This document shows positions 1 through 10,700 of a stretch of 64,000 nucleotides of DNA, piece after piece (the first letter of the stretch is position 1; each line of letters begins with the position of its first letter). The DNA comes from Oscheius dolichura. Lineage: Eukaryota > Nematoda > Chromadorea > Rhabditida > Rhabditidae. Both the position numbers and the translations under genes were made by a program. The notes below the pieces were generated by a model. It ran no database searches and was not told the DNA's origin. It saw only the letters and a program-made list of their open reading frames with translations. The stretch lies in the NCBI GenBank assembly GCA_932521035.1, contig OW051492.1, forward strand, positions 3,782,001 to 3,846,000, written 5' to 3'.

Positions 1-3000
1 GAAGTTCAAAGAAGAAGAAGAAGAGATGCCTATAATAGGGGAGGATGGCACAGGGCCGGCCGTGTTGTGTCGTCCAAAAGGGGTGGGCGTGGTGCGCGAC
101 TTCTCTTATGAGTTCAACCTGACAGGCCGGTCAATCATTTCGAGAAATCGGCGAGCCCCCATCGATTATTTACCCTGTTATCACTGTCAACTTTCATCAA
201 CCCGGGGGGTGATGTCCTTGTGTCCGCCACGATGTCTAACGGGGAGCACACGGGGGGAGATAGTCGAAGGAGGAGAAGGGACTATAATTGGAGAGGAACT
301 TCCGCATTAGGGGCGACCGGAGGGGGGCATCTCTACGATTTTCGATGTTTTCCAAACGATCAATTTTCTTATTGCTTATACCGAGGGGGAGACAAACAAC
401 CGGTCCGTCCGAATTTATTTATTCCCCGGCAATATTATTCAACTGACCTTAACACGCCCGGAGTTATCAAGCGGTGCCATCTCAAACTTCAACTCTACTC
501 ATCTCCTCAAGGTCAGAAACAATTACTCTGCCTCATTTAAACCGAGGCAGACTGTCTTAAACAGGGGGATATCCCCCAGTCTCCTAGACACCCCCTGGCG
601 GCTTCTTCTCTCCTCCTCTCCTTCCCTAATTTATCGTCTGCCCCTTGTCTTTCTCACCTCAATTAGCATTAATTATCAATTTTGTGTACCTGTGTCCGTG
701 GCTCATTAAAAATCTCGTTTTCAGGCGGATGCGTTATGGCTTCGTCCTTCGTTTTATCGTCGCGTCGTAAGCAGGCGAAACCGCAACGTCTACCGGAGGA
801 GCCGACCTCAGGTAGTCCGTCTCTTCCCCCTTCTCCCTATTTTCATCTTCTTAACCTCTCCGGTGGCCAGCCAAGGCCGAAGAAATAATCTCTTGAAGTA
901 CCTAATACGGCCGGGTCCCCCCTGCCCCCTTGTCTTATCAAATTATCCCTAATAAGCGTTGCCCCTTCTCGGAAAAGTCGAGACATTGCCCCATCCCATA
1001 AAATGCCGGTAATGTGCCTCTTCTATTTCCCAATGTTCCGCGCTAACCTTTTTGTCTTCCTCGTCATCTCGTACCTGCCACCGGCGGCCGTCTCTATGAT
1101 TCACTTATGTAATTCGAAGGCGCTCAGCGAAAAGACAAAGAGGGTGTCTCTCTCTCTCTTTCTCTCCGGAGAGCGGCCTTGAAAAAGAGCGCCCCTTTCC
1201 GACACAATCATAAGTCAGATTTGACTCGGTCTCTCTTTCTGTGTTCCGTCGACTGTGATTGGTATCTCCGCCACCGGAGGACACCGGCGGTTTTAGTCAA
1301 TTTCACGGGGGACAGAGGGGTTTATAACTATCCGGCCGAAATGTGTAAACAATCTGCCTCTCTAGTACACTTTATCACTTTTATTCGACGAGAGTAAAAA
1401 CAAGCGGGAGGACGGGACCTCAAAGAGGAGGATCTCCTCGAGGAGCGGTCAGCTACCCCCAGTCATTTGTTGACCTGACTCATCCTCTCGTGTTTGTGTT
1501 TTTTCTTGTCGAATAAGAAACCACGTTGATTTTTCTATTTGTTTTGAAAAATCACGTTCTCGCGCTCCCCCCGGCTGCTGCTGACTTGTCCCAGCGAACG
1601 TTTTAAACTGCCACCGCCACTGTGACCATTGAACCCCTGCCCCTTCTCTAGGGGGTGACGCATTCTGTACAGCTTGAACCGGCACTTCCTCTTCCAAAGG
1701 GGCGGACTTATTACCGTAATCCTCCCGCCTTCCTTATCGGGGGCAGGCAGCTGTCATGCGAATATGATGGGCGGGACGAGCGGGCCCCTGGCTTATCCAA
1801 TCATACATGTGCCCGAGGCATAACAAGACAGACGAGGGGAAATAGCATGGAGCAGCGGGGAGACGGCCGGCAGAGCAAAACGAAATTAATTTCTATTTCT
1901 GCGATTGAAACAATGTGCAAAGCCATCAGGAGGGGAGGAGGTCGCAATATTCAGGGGGGATCTGCTTTATAGCTGGGGGAAAGGGGCAGACCGGACTTCA
2001 TGACATCATCTACAAGTCTTTAGTTGATATCATCCTGTTATTTTTAGTAGAGGTGCCCCAATAGAAAGAGTACTTCCTTGTCTGTTTTCCTCTTATTTTG
2101 CTCATTCTCCCAAAACTTCCATTTATTCTGGGTGAAATTGGATTTCCTCCTTTGTTGACTGGCCGAGTAAGTTCTCCTCGTTCTCCTGCTGCCAAGTGAA
2201 CTCGTGTCCGTCCTTTGCAACGCGGCTGATGCGGCTAATAAATCGGCAGATCGCTATCAAGAAGAAGAGGAAAAACGGGCGCCAGATTCGAATCAGACGG
2301 AACCGAGTGACAGGTCGACCGGACCGATGATGAACCGTGTGGAGTACTTTTTTACGGGGAGGAGAGCCGCCGCCGTCTGGAGTCGTATAGGGGGGTCAGC
2401 AATTACCCGTGGTTGAATCTGCCCCTCTCTCCTAATGAACAATTCATTCCAAATGGAGGGCTGGCTATGATGGGCCGCCTTTCTCTCTCTCTGCCCTCCG
2501 GCGGCCGCCTGCCCTCTCGCCGCCTTTCCACTTCTTTCAAGTCGCGGCTGCATATTAATCGCACGCATATTATTGGCTTCCCCCGGTTACGGTAATAAGA
2601 GGGGCGGGGTCGGCCCCCTTATCCAGTGGGGACAGGGGGGATGGCTGGCACAGAGGTAGGAGATAGGGAAGCCCAGTTTCGGGGAGGAATCAAAGGGCGC
2701 GAAGACCTCCCAGGGGGAAGATGATTAACGACTGATACACAGCGGGGGAGAGAGGTGACGACGATCATTTTCACCTGCCAATCGATCTGACAAGGGAAAG
2801 GCACGGGGGATTTCCTTTTTATAGAAATTAAGGACAACCTATTTATAGACGGGAAGGCCCTTTCTATAGCAGGCAAACTCATTTAAAGGGAGAACACATT
2901 TTTGACCCTGAGTGACGTAGGAGAAGGAAATATTTGAGCGGAGGAGCAAAGATATGCCTCATATCCTCCATATTCATCCTCCTAAACTCAAGAGAAAAGA

Positions 3001-3518
3001 GCCCCCTCCAATGTGCCCCCACTTGCATCCAGTCCTTCCTGTCCCTTCCCCATTATTCCTTGTGACATCATCTAGAGATCAAGTGTAGATCAACTTCTAA
3101 AAGGTTCCTGTCTCTTTCCTTTTCCTCGTATTTCTTTCTCTCCACATGAAAAACGTCGAAATTTTTGCGTTGGTTTGCGCGGTACGACGCGGGCCGGCCG
3201 GCGAAGAAGAAGACGATCATAACTTTTTATTACCAGCCGGCTGTTTCTTCGTGGCACTTGCCGCGCCTCCCCATCTGGCGTACTCTTTTCGTGTTCTCTC
3301 GCCTCGGCTATGATATTTTGTGTGTTGCGATGCTGGAAATTATTAGGGTGCCTGCTACCGGTTGGCGATCACATAAAAATCGACAAATGCCTCCTCGCCT
3401 TCATCGAGGGGCCGTTTGTTAAAAGAAGAGTGGCGGAGGAGACTTTTTGCTGGGGATCTAAACGGGGGTTGAGAATGTTGCCAGTAGTCAAAGAAAACTG
3501 TAGCCGTTTTCAGAAGGG
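1..3518. other. Non-coding upstream region of the spalt-like gene
   Basis: I see no gene here. The open frames are short, overlap on both strands, lack plausible splice sites and match no family I recognise. The sequence is GC-rich with many C/T-rich and G/A-rich tracts. It lies directly upstream of a developmental zinc-finger gene and probably holds its regulatory DNA, but I cannot point to a specific element. The last bases form a leader ending in a TTTTCAG acceptor at about 3509-3515, a few bases before the spalt start codon. Confidence 0.5.
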
Positions 3519-6174
3519 ATGAGTGCGGACGTCTCGCCGAATTCGGAGGAGGCCATCGACCTGTCGACGAGGAGAGTGGCCGCCATCCTGGAGGACAAGT
3601 CCAACCTGCTCTCCTTCTCCAACCTCAGCCATTCCCAGCAGTTGCTCAACTTCTGTGCCCAGTTGGCCGTTGCCAACCGAGGCAAGAGCCTATCCTCCAC
3701 CCCTCCGGCCACCCCCAAAAGGGATCTCCTCTACTGTGCAGCTGCGGGATGTGACGAGGTAAGACAGCCTACAGTATGCCGCGTCTCTCTACCGTAACCC
3801 TGTTATTATACGAGTTGTACACATGTCATTCTGCTCGTAAGTTCCAGTTTCCAAGGATGACTCGATGTGAATTCGATTACGGTACTAGAGGGGGGAGGCT
3901 ATAATTTCTTTGCTCTGCTCCTCTCCTCGTCGGCCGGCCTCTCTCGTCCCCCCGGGCTTTATGGGGTCGTAACGACGCAGGAGAAGGACAAAAAGAGAAC
4001 GGGCACACCGCGCAAAAATGAGCAATCGCAACACCGACAGTTGCCGCCGAGGTAGCGGGGGGACGACGGGGTGAGACACTCAAATGATGACCATCGGTTG
4101 CAGAGATTCCCGTCGAGAGGAGCTCTCCTGTGGCATGTGATGGAACAACATCAACACTCGAAGCTGTTGAGGTGTGACAACTGCGGCGAACGGTTCAACG
4201 ACAGGGAACAGGTAGCTGACTGGCCGTCTTTGTCTGACAGCCATTGTCTCCAGATCCAAGAACACAGCTGTACCGATCCGCCTCGCCCCTCCACGGCCGA
4301 TGGCTCCTCCAGTCCTTCTGCCAGTCCGGATGCCGACAGAGGATCCGTTCCAGCTACTGCTGGCCCCAGTTTCTCCCTGGTTGAACCGGAAGGACAAGAC
4401 GAGGAGGAGAGGGAGCAGTCGGAGACACCTACCGAGGAGATGCCCATGCCACCACAACTCCTTCTTCCACCTCCTCTACCCCATAACTTTCCTCATTTCG
4501 CTGTAAGACCGCCTCCCTGTAAGATATACTGTAGTTAAATGAGTTAATTGGGCAGATTTAGTTATGTTCCGAACACCATTCGACCCCCGCCAGGAGGTGT
4601 TTGTCCCCCGGCCGGCGGAGATGAACAACGAGGACGACTGGGAAGCCCTGATGGAGATCAGCACCACGGACGAGGGAGAGAAGATCCGCCAACTGGTGGG
4701 GGACAAGGCTATCCCCACCACGGACCCCAACCAGTGTATCCTCTGTAGACGGGTCTTGAGTTGTAAGAGCGCCCTCCAGATGCACTACCGGACACATACA
4801 GGTACAGTATCCTCCTCACCTCCCTAACCAGTATTCTTTTAGGTGAACGTCCCTTCAAGTGCAAGATCTGCCAACGAGCATTCACCACCAAGGGTAATCT
4901 CAAGACTCACATGGGTGTCCACAGGGCGAAGCACTCCTTCCGTGGGGTCATCGGCCCTCCTCTGGGTGCCATGCCCATGCCACCCGGTCTCCATGCCGCT
5001 CACCAGTGTCCCATCTGCCAGAAGAGGTTTATGACTACGGTACAACTACAAGCCCACATCGCCGACCATACCCAAGCACTGACGGCAAGGCTGCCTCCTC
5101 CGCCTCAGAATGGTCCACCTGGCTTCCCTCCCGGCTTTCCACTGTTCCCCTTCTTCCAACAACATTTCCCGACGAGCAATGGAGTCGACATACCCCATGC
5201 CGCTCCCTTCAACTTGGCTCAACTGCTGGGAAAACAACTACAAACGGAAGAAATCCGGGTGAATCCGCGACTGGACGATGCGCCCACGTTGATGAAGGAG
5301 GAGCAGAAGCCAGTGGCGAATATGTCTGTGTCTCCCTCAGGAAGCAGCGAAGGATCGATAGATCAACAACATGAACAGTTCGTTTATATCATTTTGCGCT
5401 AGAGAGATGTAAAAGTTTCAGAACAGACGGTTCCTCGGTGGGTCGCCCGGAGTCTGACGCTGATACGAAGCCGCCTAGCCATCCCCTGCTACTAGACTCT
5501 CAACAACTCCCCTCTTCTGATGACACGCCCCGAAAATCATCCATTGACAACCCCCTCGAGGCAATGAGAAAAATGTGGGCCGAGACGGAGCCACCCCCGC
5601 CGAGACAGGTACCTGTCCTCCTCACTTACCTCTGAATTAAGGACGTTCAGGCTCCCATCCTCTCGAAACATCAGTGCGGAGTGTGCTTCAAGCACTTTTC
5701 CAGCAGCTCGGCTCTCCAGATCCACATGAGAACCCACACGGGCGACAAGCCCTTCAAGTGCGAGGTCTGTGGCCGGGCATTCACCACAAGAGGCAACCTC
5801 AAGGTCCACATGGGCACCCACATGTGGCAGCAGAGCCCGAGTCGGAGAGGTTTGTCCGACTAGCCAAGGGAAAAGTAGAGAATAGATTTAGGAAGACGGA
5901 TCTTCGACGCCTCTCCCGGTGAGTCGTCCGTGTTGAAGTCGCCCCTGGGCATCTCGTCCCTCGCGCCCCCCCTAGGACTGTTCCCCCCAGCAGGTGTGTC
6001 TACTGTTGTCCCCCGGGAGAGACAAGAGCCATTTCAGCTGTGCCTGGTATGGAAATGATGATGATGCTATGGAGGACGGTGTGTTCCGTCTGCCAGAAGG
6101 TCTGCGCCTCTCCCTCGGAGCTCGAGCAACACCTCAAAGAGCACCTGTCCTCGACGTCCGAGGCCGCCGCTTAG
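3519..6174 (+). CDS. sal/sem-4-like: Spalt/SEM-4-like C2H2 zinc-finger transcription factor
   Basis: Nuclear repressor-type transcription factor of the spalt family, which specifies neuronal and other cell fates. At least seven exons join in frame. Exon 1 (3519-3759) encodes an N-terminus ending in the first zinc-ligand pair of a finger (YCAAAGCDE), continued at 4104 with a second C2xC motif (CDNCGERF). Exon 4556-4800 plus the one from 4844 form the paired fingers typical of spalt: [15 protein letters not shown] and [15 protein letters not shown], joined by THTGERPFKC. A single finger [14 protein letters not shown] follows. The exon from 5683 carries the second pair, [15 protein letters not shown] and [15 protein letters not shown]. 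The last exon (about 6045-6174) adds a final CSVCQKVC...HLKEH finger. FTT(K/R)GNLK(T/V)HMG is diagnostic of spalt. The start is the ATG five bases after a TTTTCAG acceptor. The 42-nt intron at 4210-4251 has no stop and stays in frame. Family assignment is firm; exact exon ends are by eye. Confidence 0.9.
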
Positions 6175-6455
6175 TCGCCCCCTAGTCACTTCTCCGGTCC
6201 CCGAATCCCGCTTAATCCACCCCGCTCCCGGTTTCATTTTGGTCTCTTGCTATCCCGGACGATTCTCTCTTTTCTTCCTTGGTGATGGTTCTTCTCCCGC
6301 TACGTGATTATTTATTGTCTTCTCCCTGTCGCTGTCCGTTTTTGACCTTTTCCTCTTTCTGTACACATATTGATGCTTCGTAAAGATTTATTTTCTGGCC
6401 CTATTCTTTTGGGAAAAGGCTATTTACAGACAGATGGACGGAATGAACTGACAGG

Positions 6456-7795
6456 TCAATTGGCGCAACTGCCATCAGCACTTTTAGAGTACAGCCGATC
6501 GTAGGGGTACTTACAGCAGTCGCTGTGATAATTGTACTGGGTCGGAGTGACCTGTGTACTCGCGGGATCTCTCACATAGCAGCAGGACATGTTCTGACCC
6601 TTGGCAACGGCACCGTCACAACAGAACTGGGTCTCACTCTTATAGGGAACCGAACTGCCGTTCACCGTCTGGCAGCACGAGTCGAAGGCCGGCTTTTCGA
6701 CTACCTATAGGAGAAGATTATGGGGGGAAGATAGGGGCCATACCGAATGGCCACAGCAGATCTGATTTCGTCCTCCGTCGAAGACATCCGCTCCACAGCA
6801 GACATCACTGGGGTTGGTGGTTCTGACGAGTGTCCCATTGCAACAGAGCATCGACCGATCTGCTTTTATATAGACGGCCTGGCCACAACAGTCTCCATTT
6901 ACCACGTTATGGACCACACCATCGCAACACGTCTGGTCGTAGCGAAGAACCTAAACAGGAGATGAGCCATGCTCTTCCCGGTTCTGTCGGGGCCGCGCGA
7001 ACGCAGCCCCTCACGCAAAAATTTAGCTGTAGGCGAATCTCAACTCGAGACTGCCTCACGGGTCAGCCGGTCCGAAAGTGCAATGGACCAGCCTCGCCAT
7101 GGAGCCGGCGTCTTCATGATCACGTCAGATCTCCCAGCCAGGTAAGTTTAATGCTCGTCCAGTGGGGGGAGGCCAATGTGGGATGGCTGCCGAGATGGGA
7201 TGGGTGCAGGGGCAGCGTGTCTAATTAGGGAGGAAAGCGAGCCGGGGTAAGAAAGCGACGTGGCCCGCGTATAATCTCGGCAGCCAGCGGAGGTCACCCT
7301 GTCCCCACTGGACGAGCATTAAACTTACCTGGCTGGGAGATCTGACGTGATCATGAAGACGCCGGCTCCATGGCGAGGCTGGTCCATTGCACTTTCGGAC
7401 CGGCTGACCCGTGAGGCAGTCTCGAGTTGAGATTCGCCTACAGCTAAATTTTTGCGTGAGGGGCTGCGTTCGCGCAGCCCCGACAAGACACACTGTATTA
7501 AAAAGGACAAACCTCTGTTCCACAGCATAATTCGGCGAATGCCCCTCCTCTGTTCTTCTCCCTGACAGCCCCACTACAACACAATTCCCTGTAGGTATTA
7601 TAGGGTTGTTTAGCGCAACAAGCCGTACCGAAGAGGTCTTCCGGCCGGGTGAAGCTCTGACAAGTGCCTCTGTCTCCGCCACAACAGGCTAAGATTTCTA
7701 GGAACTTCTCTATAAAAAGGCGGGAAGGAGGGAGTACCTAGTTGTGCGTGTGGCAGGAGGGGGAGGATGGTCAAAACGGCTAACAGAACGAGCAT
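6456..7795 (-). CDS. Secreted galaxin-like di-cysteine repeat protein
   Basis: Predicted secreted protein of about 230 residues. Exons are 7795-7738, 7688-7513, 6950-6744 and 6704-6456, all joining in frame. The first 18 residues (MLVLLAVLTILPLLPHAQ) are a clear signal peptide. The rest has about 13 adjacent cysteine pairs at semi-regular spacing: ACCGG, ACCAK, LCCSG, LCCGT, TCCDG, DCCGQ, LCCNG, VCCGA, ICCGH, SCCQT, FCCDG, SCCYV and DCCKY. This CCG...(Y/F)...CC pattern is that of galaxin-type repeats, known from coral skeletal matrix and found in other animals as extracellular proteins. The role here is unknown; an extracellular-matrix or cuticle protein is an inference. The third intron position is unusual: the 562-nt intron 7512-6951 contains two U1 snRNA genes, while the other introns are about 40-50 nt. 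Confidence 0.8.
6986..7149 (-). ncRNA. U1: U1 spliceosomal snRNA (copy A)
   Basis: A 164-nt RNA gene, the same length as typical U1. The transcript begins AAACTTACCTGG, the 5'-splice-site-pairing end. It has the stem-loop I loop GATCATGAAG, the U1A-binding loop ATTGCACTTT, an Sm-type site AAATTTTTGCG and a 3' hairpin GGGGCTGCG-TTCG-CGCGGCCCC. It differs from copies B and C at one base in that hairpin, giving a U-G wobble instead of U-A, so the fold is kept. It lies in an intron of the galaxin-like gene, on the same strand as its host, head-to-head with copy B. Confidence 0.95.
7150..7320. promoter_or_regulatory. Shared divergent promoter of the two intronic U1 genes
   Basis: This 171-bp stretch separates the 5' ends of two U1 genes that point away from each other. 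Each side carries the same two blocks. Directly at the start is CCCCACTGGACGAGCATT (7303-7320 for copy B; reverse complement at 7150-7167 for copy A). About 35-47 bases upstream is ATCTCGGCAGCCA (7274-7286; reverse complement at 7184-7196). The same two blocks precede copy C. Their position suits a proximal sequence element bound by the SNAPc complex. The assignment rests on three-way conservation, not on a known consensus. Confidence 0.75.
7321..7484 (+). ncRNA. U1: U1 spliceosomal snRNA (copy B)
   Basis: A 164-nt U1 gene identical over its length to copy C at 45250. It has the AAACTTACCTGG 5' end, GATCATGAAG loop, ATTGCACTTT loop, an Sm-type AAATTTTTGCG and the terminal hairpin GGGGCTGCG-TTCG-CGCAGCCCC. 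It lies in the 7512-6951 intron of the galaxin-like gene, antisense to that host, and shares a divergent promoter with copy A. Confidence 0.96.
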
Positions 7796-7799
7796 TTGT

Positions 7800-10700
7800 G
7801 GTCAGTGGCTGGAGTGGACGTGAAAGGGGGACAGTCGGCTCAGCTGGACAAATAGCCGAATCAGGAATGGAGTCGGAATATTCGGGAACAGTCCTAAACC
7901 TTTGTTTTGCCTTTCCCAATACCGTCGCCTCCCCCTCGATAAAAACTCCTGGCTAATATCTGTGTCCATCTGGCCTAATTAGCATATTGGCTGATGACAA
8001 ATGAGCGCGTCGATGTCAGAATTACAGATGTCATAATCGGATAGTCTCAATTGACAGCCTCGCCGTGATTGATGTTATTTTACCATTGAGAATGGGGCAA
8101 TTAGAGGATAACAGAAAGGGAACAGGGGGGCCAGAATTTCTAGATTGTGTGCCAGTGCCTTCCCCCAACAAGGTCTCATTCTACTGTATTCACATCGTCC
8201 CCTCCTTCCCGGTTACCGCAATCTGGTCAAATTCTGTCAGTAATTGTCTCCCGGCCAAGAAAACAAGAATAATTGCTGTCCTGTCCCTTTTTGTCAAAAG
8301 TTGTCAGTCCACAGTCAACTCGGTCCAGTTCTTTCGTCTCTTCTTGCCTATGTGGCCGCTTCTCGTCTGTGTCTACAAATCAGGTCGGTACTTCTACTTT
8401 CCAATTAAAAGTACACTAAAAATTAAACAAAGCGTGCGGGACCCCTAGTGGCCGGCGCCCCTGTCATGCCTCTGTCCTCCGGGACCCGACAGAAAATGGC
8501 GTTGTGGGTTCCCTTCCCACGTAAAACAACGTCTCCCGTTCATTCGGGTTCACTTTTTTTGGTTTAAAATGGGTACTTGACTCGGCCAATGAGACACGTC
8601 GTGAGAGAATCCGCCTCTTACCTCAATCCGCCTCAAAACGGAGTCTTGGCTCAGCATCCCGAGGGTCTGGATCCCTGGTGTGCCACAGCGGTGTTTGGAA
8701 CACACCTTCGGGTTTAGCCGTCATAAAGGGATGACTGAAAGTGGTCGAAACCCTATAACTTTTGACTAAATATCTTCAAAAAATGTATCCGTTGTTGTCC
8801 TTTTCCGTCTGATCTTGCTCGTCTTCTCCATTTTCAGGCATTTGAGCAGCTGACGGATGATAGCCCGAGTAGCTGCCACCAGAACCTGGAAGTCTGCTGT
8901 TCTTCCCGGCCTTTTCGAAAAGAAGAACGACGTTCGGACGCCATCCAGCTCAGAGTCGCAGGGCTAATCGCGTCTCGCCTCTGTGTCCTCCATTTCCTGC
9001 CCTACTAGGCGTATAGAGCACAAATCTCCACAGGTTCGTAAACCGCTTGTTGATCCAGATTCGATTTGCCAAAAGTTTTTCATGTAGCCACCCTGGCATA
9101 GTCATGAATAGAATGGCAAGCTCGGTTGTAGACTGGTCGCGACGGGCCAAGTCCCAAAATCCAGGCAGGCCGGCTTGACGCGACCCGGCCCGGCCAGCTT
9201 GTTTTACAACCAATACAGTTTCATTTCCACTGTATCAACAATTTTCCAGGGCACCGTCAGACCGAGGAAGATGAACATTCGGAGATGGGCCACGTCGCAG
9301 AAGCACATGACTGTAGCCGACATTCCGTAGCACAAGACGAAGAGAATTGGACGATAAGAAATCGAGCATGTCTCCTATTGGATCAAAGAAGGCCACGCAA
9401 AGTTATGGCTCCAGGAAGCGGATGAGAGGGCATGGCCAAACCCTTTTGAAGAATCTTGTCTTTCGCTGGCTTATGGTTCGTTTTCTCGCTTCTTCCGTAA
9501 TCTCATACCTTTCCCAGCCAGTTTTTCAATAAGCGGGTATTTAAAAGTGAAAGATGACTAGAATACTTTGAAAATGAATAAAATCGGATCAATCTCACGT
9601 TTCAGGTGGCCGCGCCTCTTCTCGACTGAAGAAGATGACTCCTCCTCCTTTTTTGTGATAATCCAGGCGTAAAAGCCCTGTTCCTCGCGGGTTGTGCCCG
9701 AGGTTTTTGTTTCTGCAGAGAGAATGTGCGTTGACCTCGAATCAGATTAAGCAGGCCGAGAAGGAGCTTCCGAGAGACCACCTCTTCGAGCCTCTTTCCA
9801 ACGATGGCTGCCGACTGCCGCCAAAGAGGACGCCACGCTGACCAGTCAGTCAGTTCGAAGAGGTGGCCTCTCTCTTCCATCGTTAGCATCTCCTCTGTAC
9901 GTCCTGTCGGGCAGAGAGGAGACTTCGACGAGTGTGTATAGGTTTCAGGAGGTTCCCGGGCAAAGAGAGTCTAACCTCCTGTCAGCAGAAATAAACCAGG
10001 AAGAGCCTGGTCCCTCACACCCGTCATTCCCACGGGCAATGTGCAGTGGGCGAGCGGTGACAAAGTGACTTGCTGCATCACAGATCTGCCGAGAGTGGGG
10101 AAACTGTCTAAAGAAAACCTGACCTGTAGGACCACCATCGACAGAGGAGGGTGGCTCTTCCGGAAATAGTCTTCTCTGTGATGCCTCATGTGACCAATAT
10201 GGACGGGAGGATACGTTCCTCCGGCGGTTTTCTTCTCTTCTTGCTGAGGAGTGAAGATCCTGAATATAGGAGAGCGTAACAAACCTGTAATCAAGTCCAG
10301 CCGATTTCTTTGAAAGCCATCCAATTCAAAATACTCGCCATCCCCCGTAGTACCATATGTGAGGAAAAGACAGAACCAACGAAAACACGGATTGACTATC
10401 CTGTTGAGAGAGAATCTGCCTCCATCCTCCGCTGCCCTTCGGGTTGTGCTGTGTATTGGAGAGGGTGGGGGCAGCCATCTCCTCTATTCCAAATTCATTC
10501 CAGAGACGGTTGTCCAGACTTGGCTCATTCTATCGCCTGGCGGGATTACAGTGCTTCGTCGTCCTTTTGGGTCAATTCAGAGCGACGGAACCTGAAGTCT
10601 CGGTGAATACGAAGTGTAGTATCCTACCTGGCTCTTTTTTATTATCTCAGGCGGTGTGATCCTTCTGTACTCTTTTATTTGAGTCGAAATAGGTGTGTGC

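Noticed and set aside
6825-7230. Open frames crossing the U1 genes (for example 132 codons on the plus strand)
   Set aside because: The overlapping sequence is a complete U1 snRNA and intron; similar peptides at both copies simply reflect the duplicated RNA genes.
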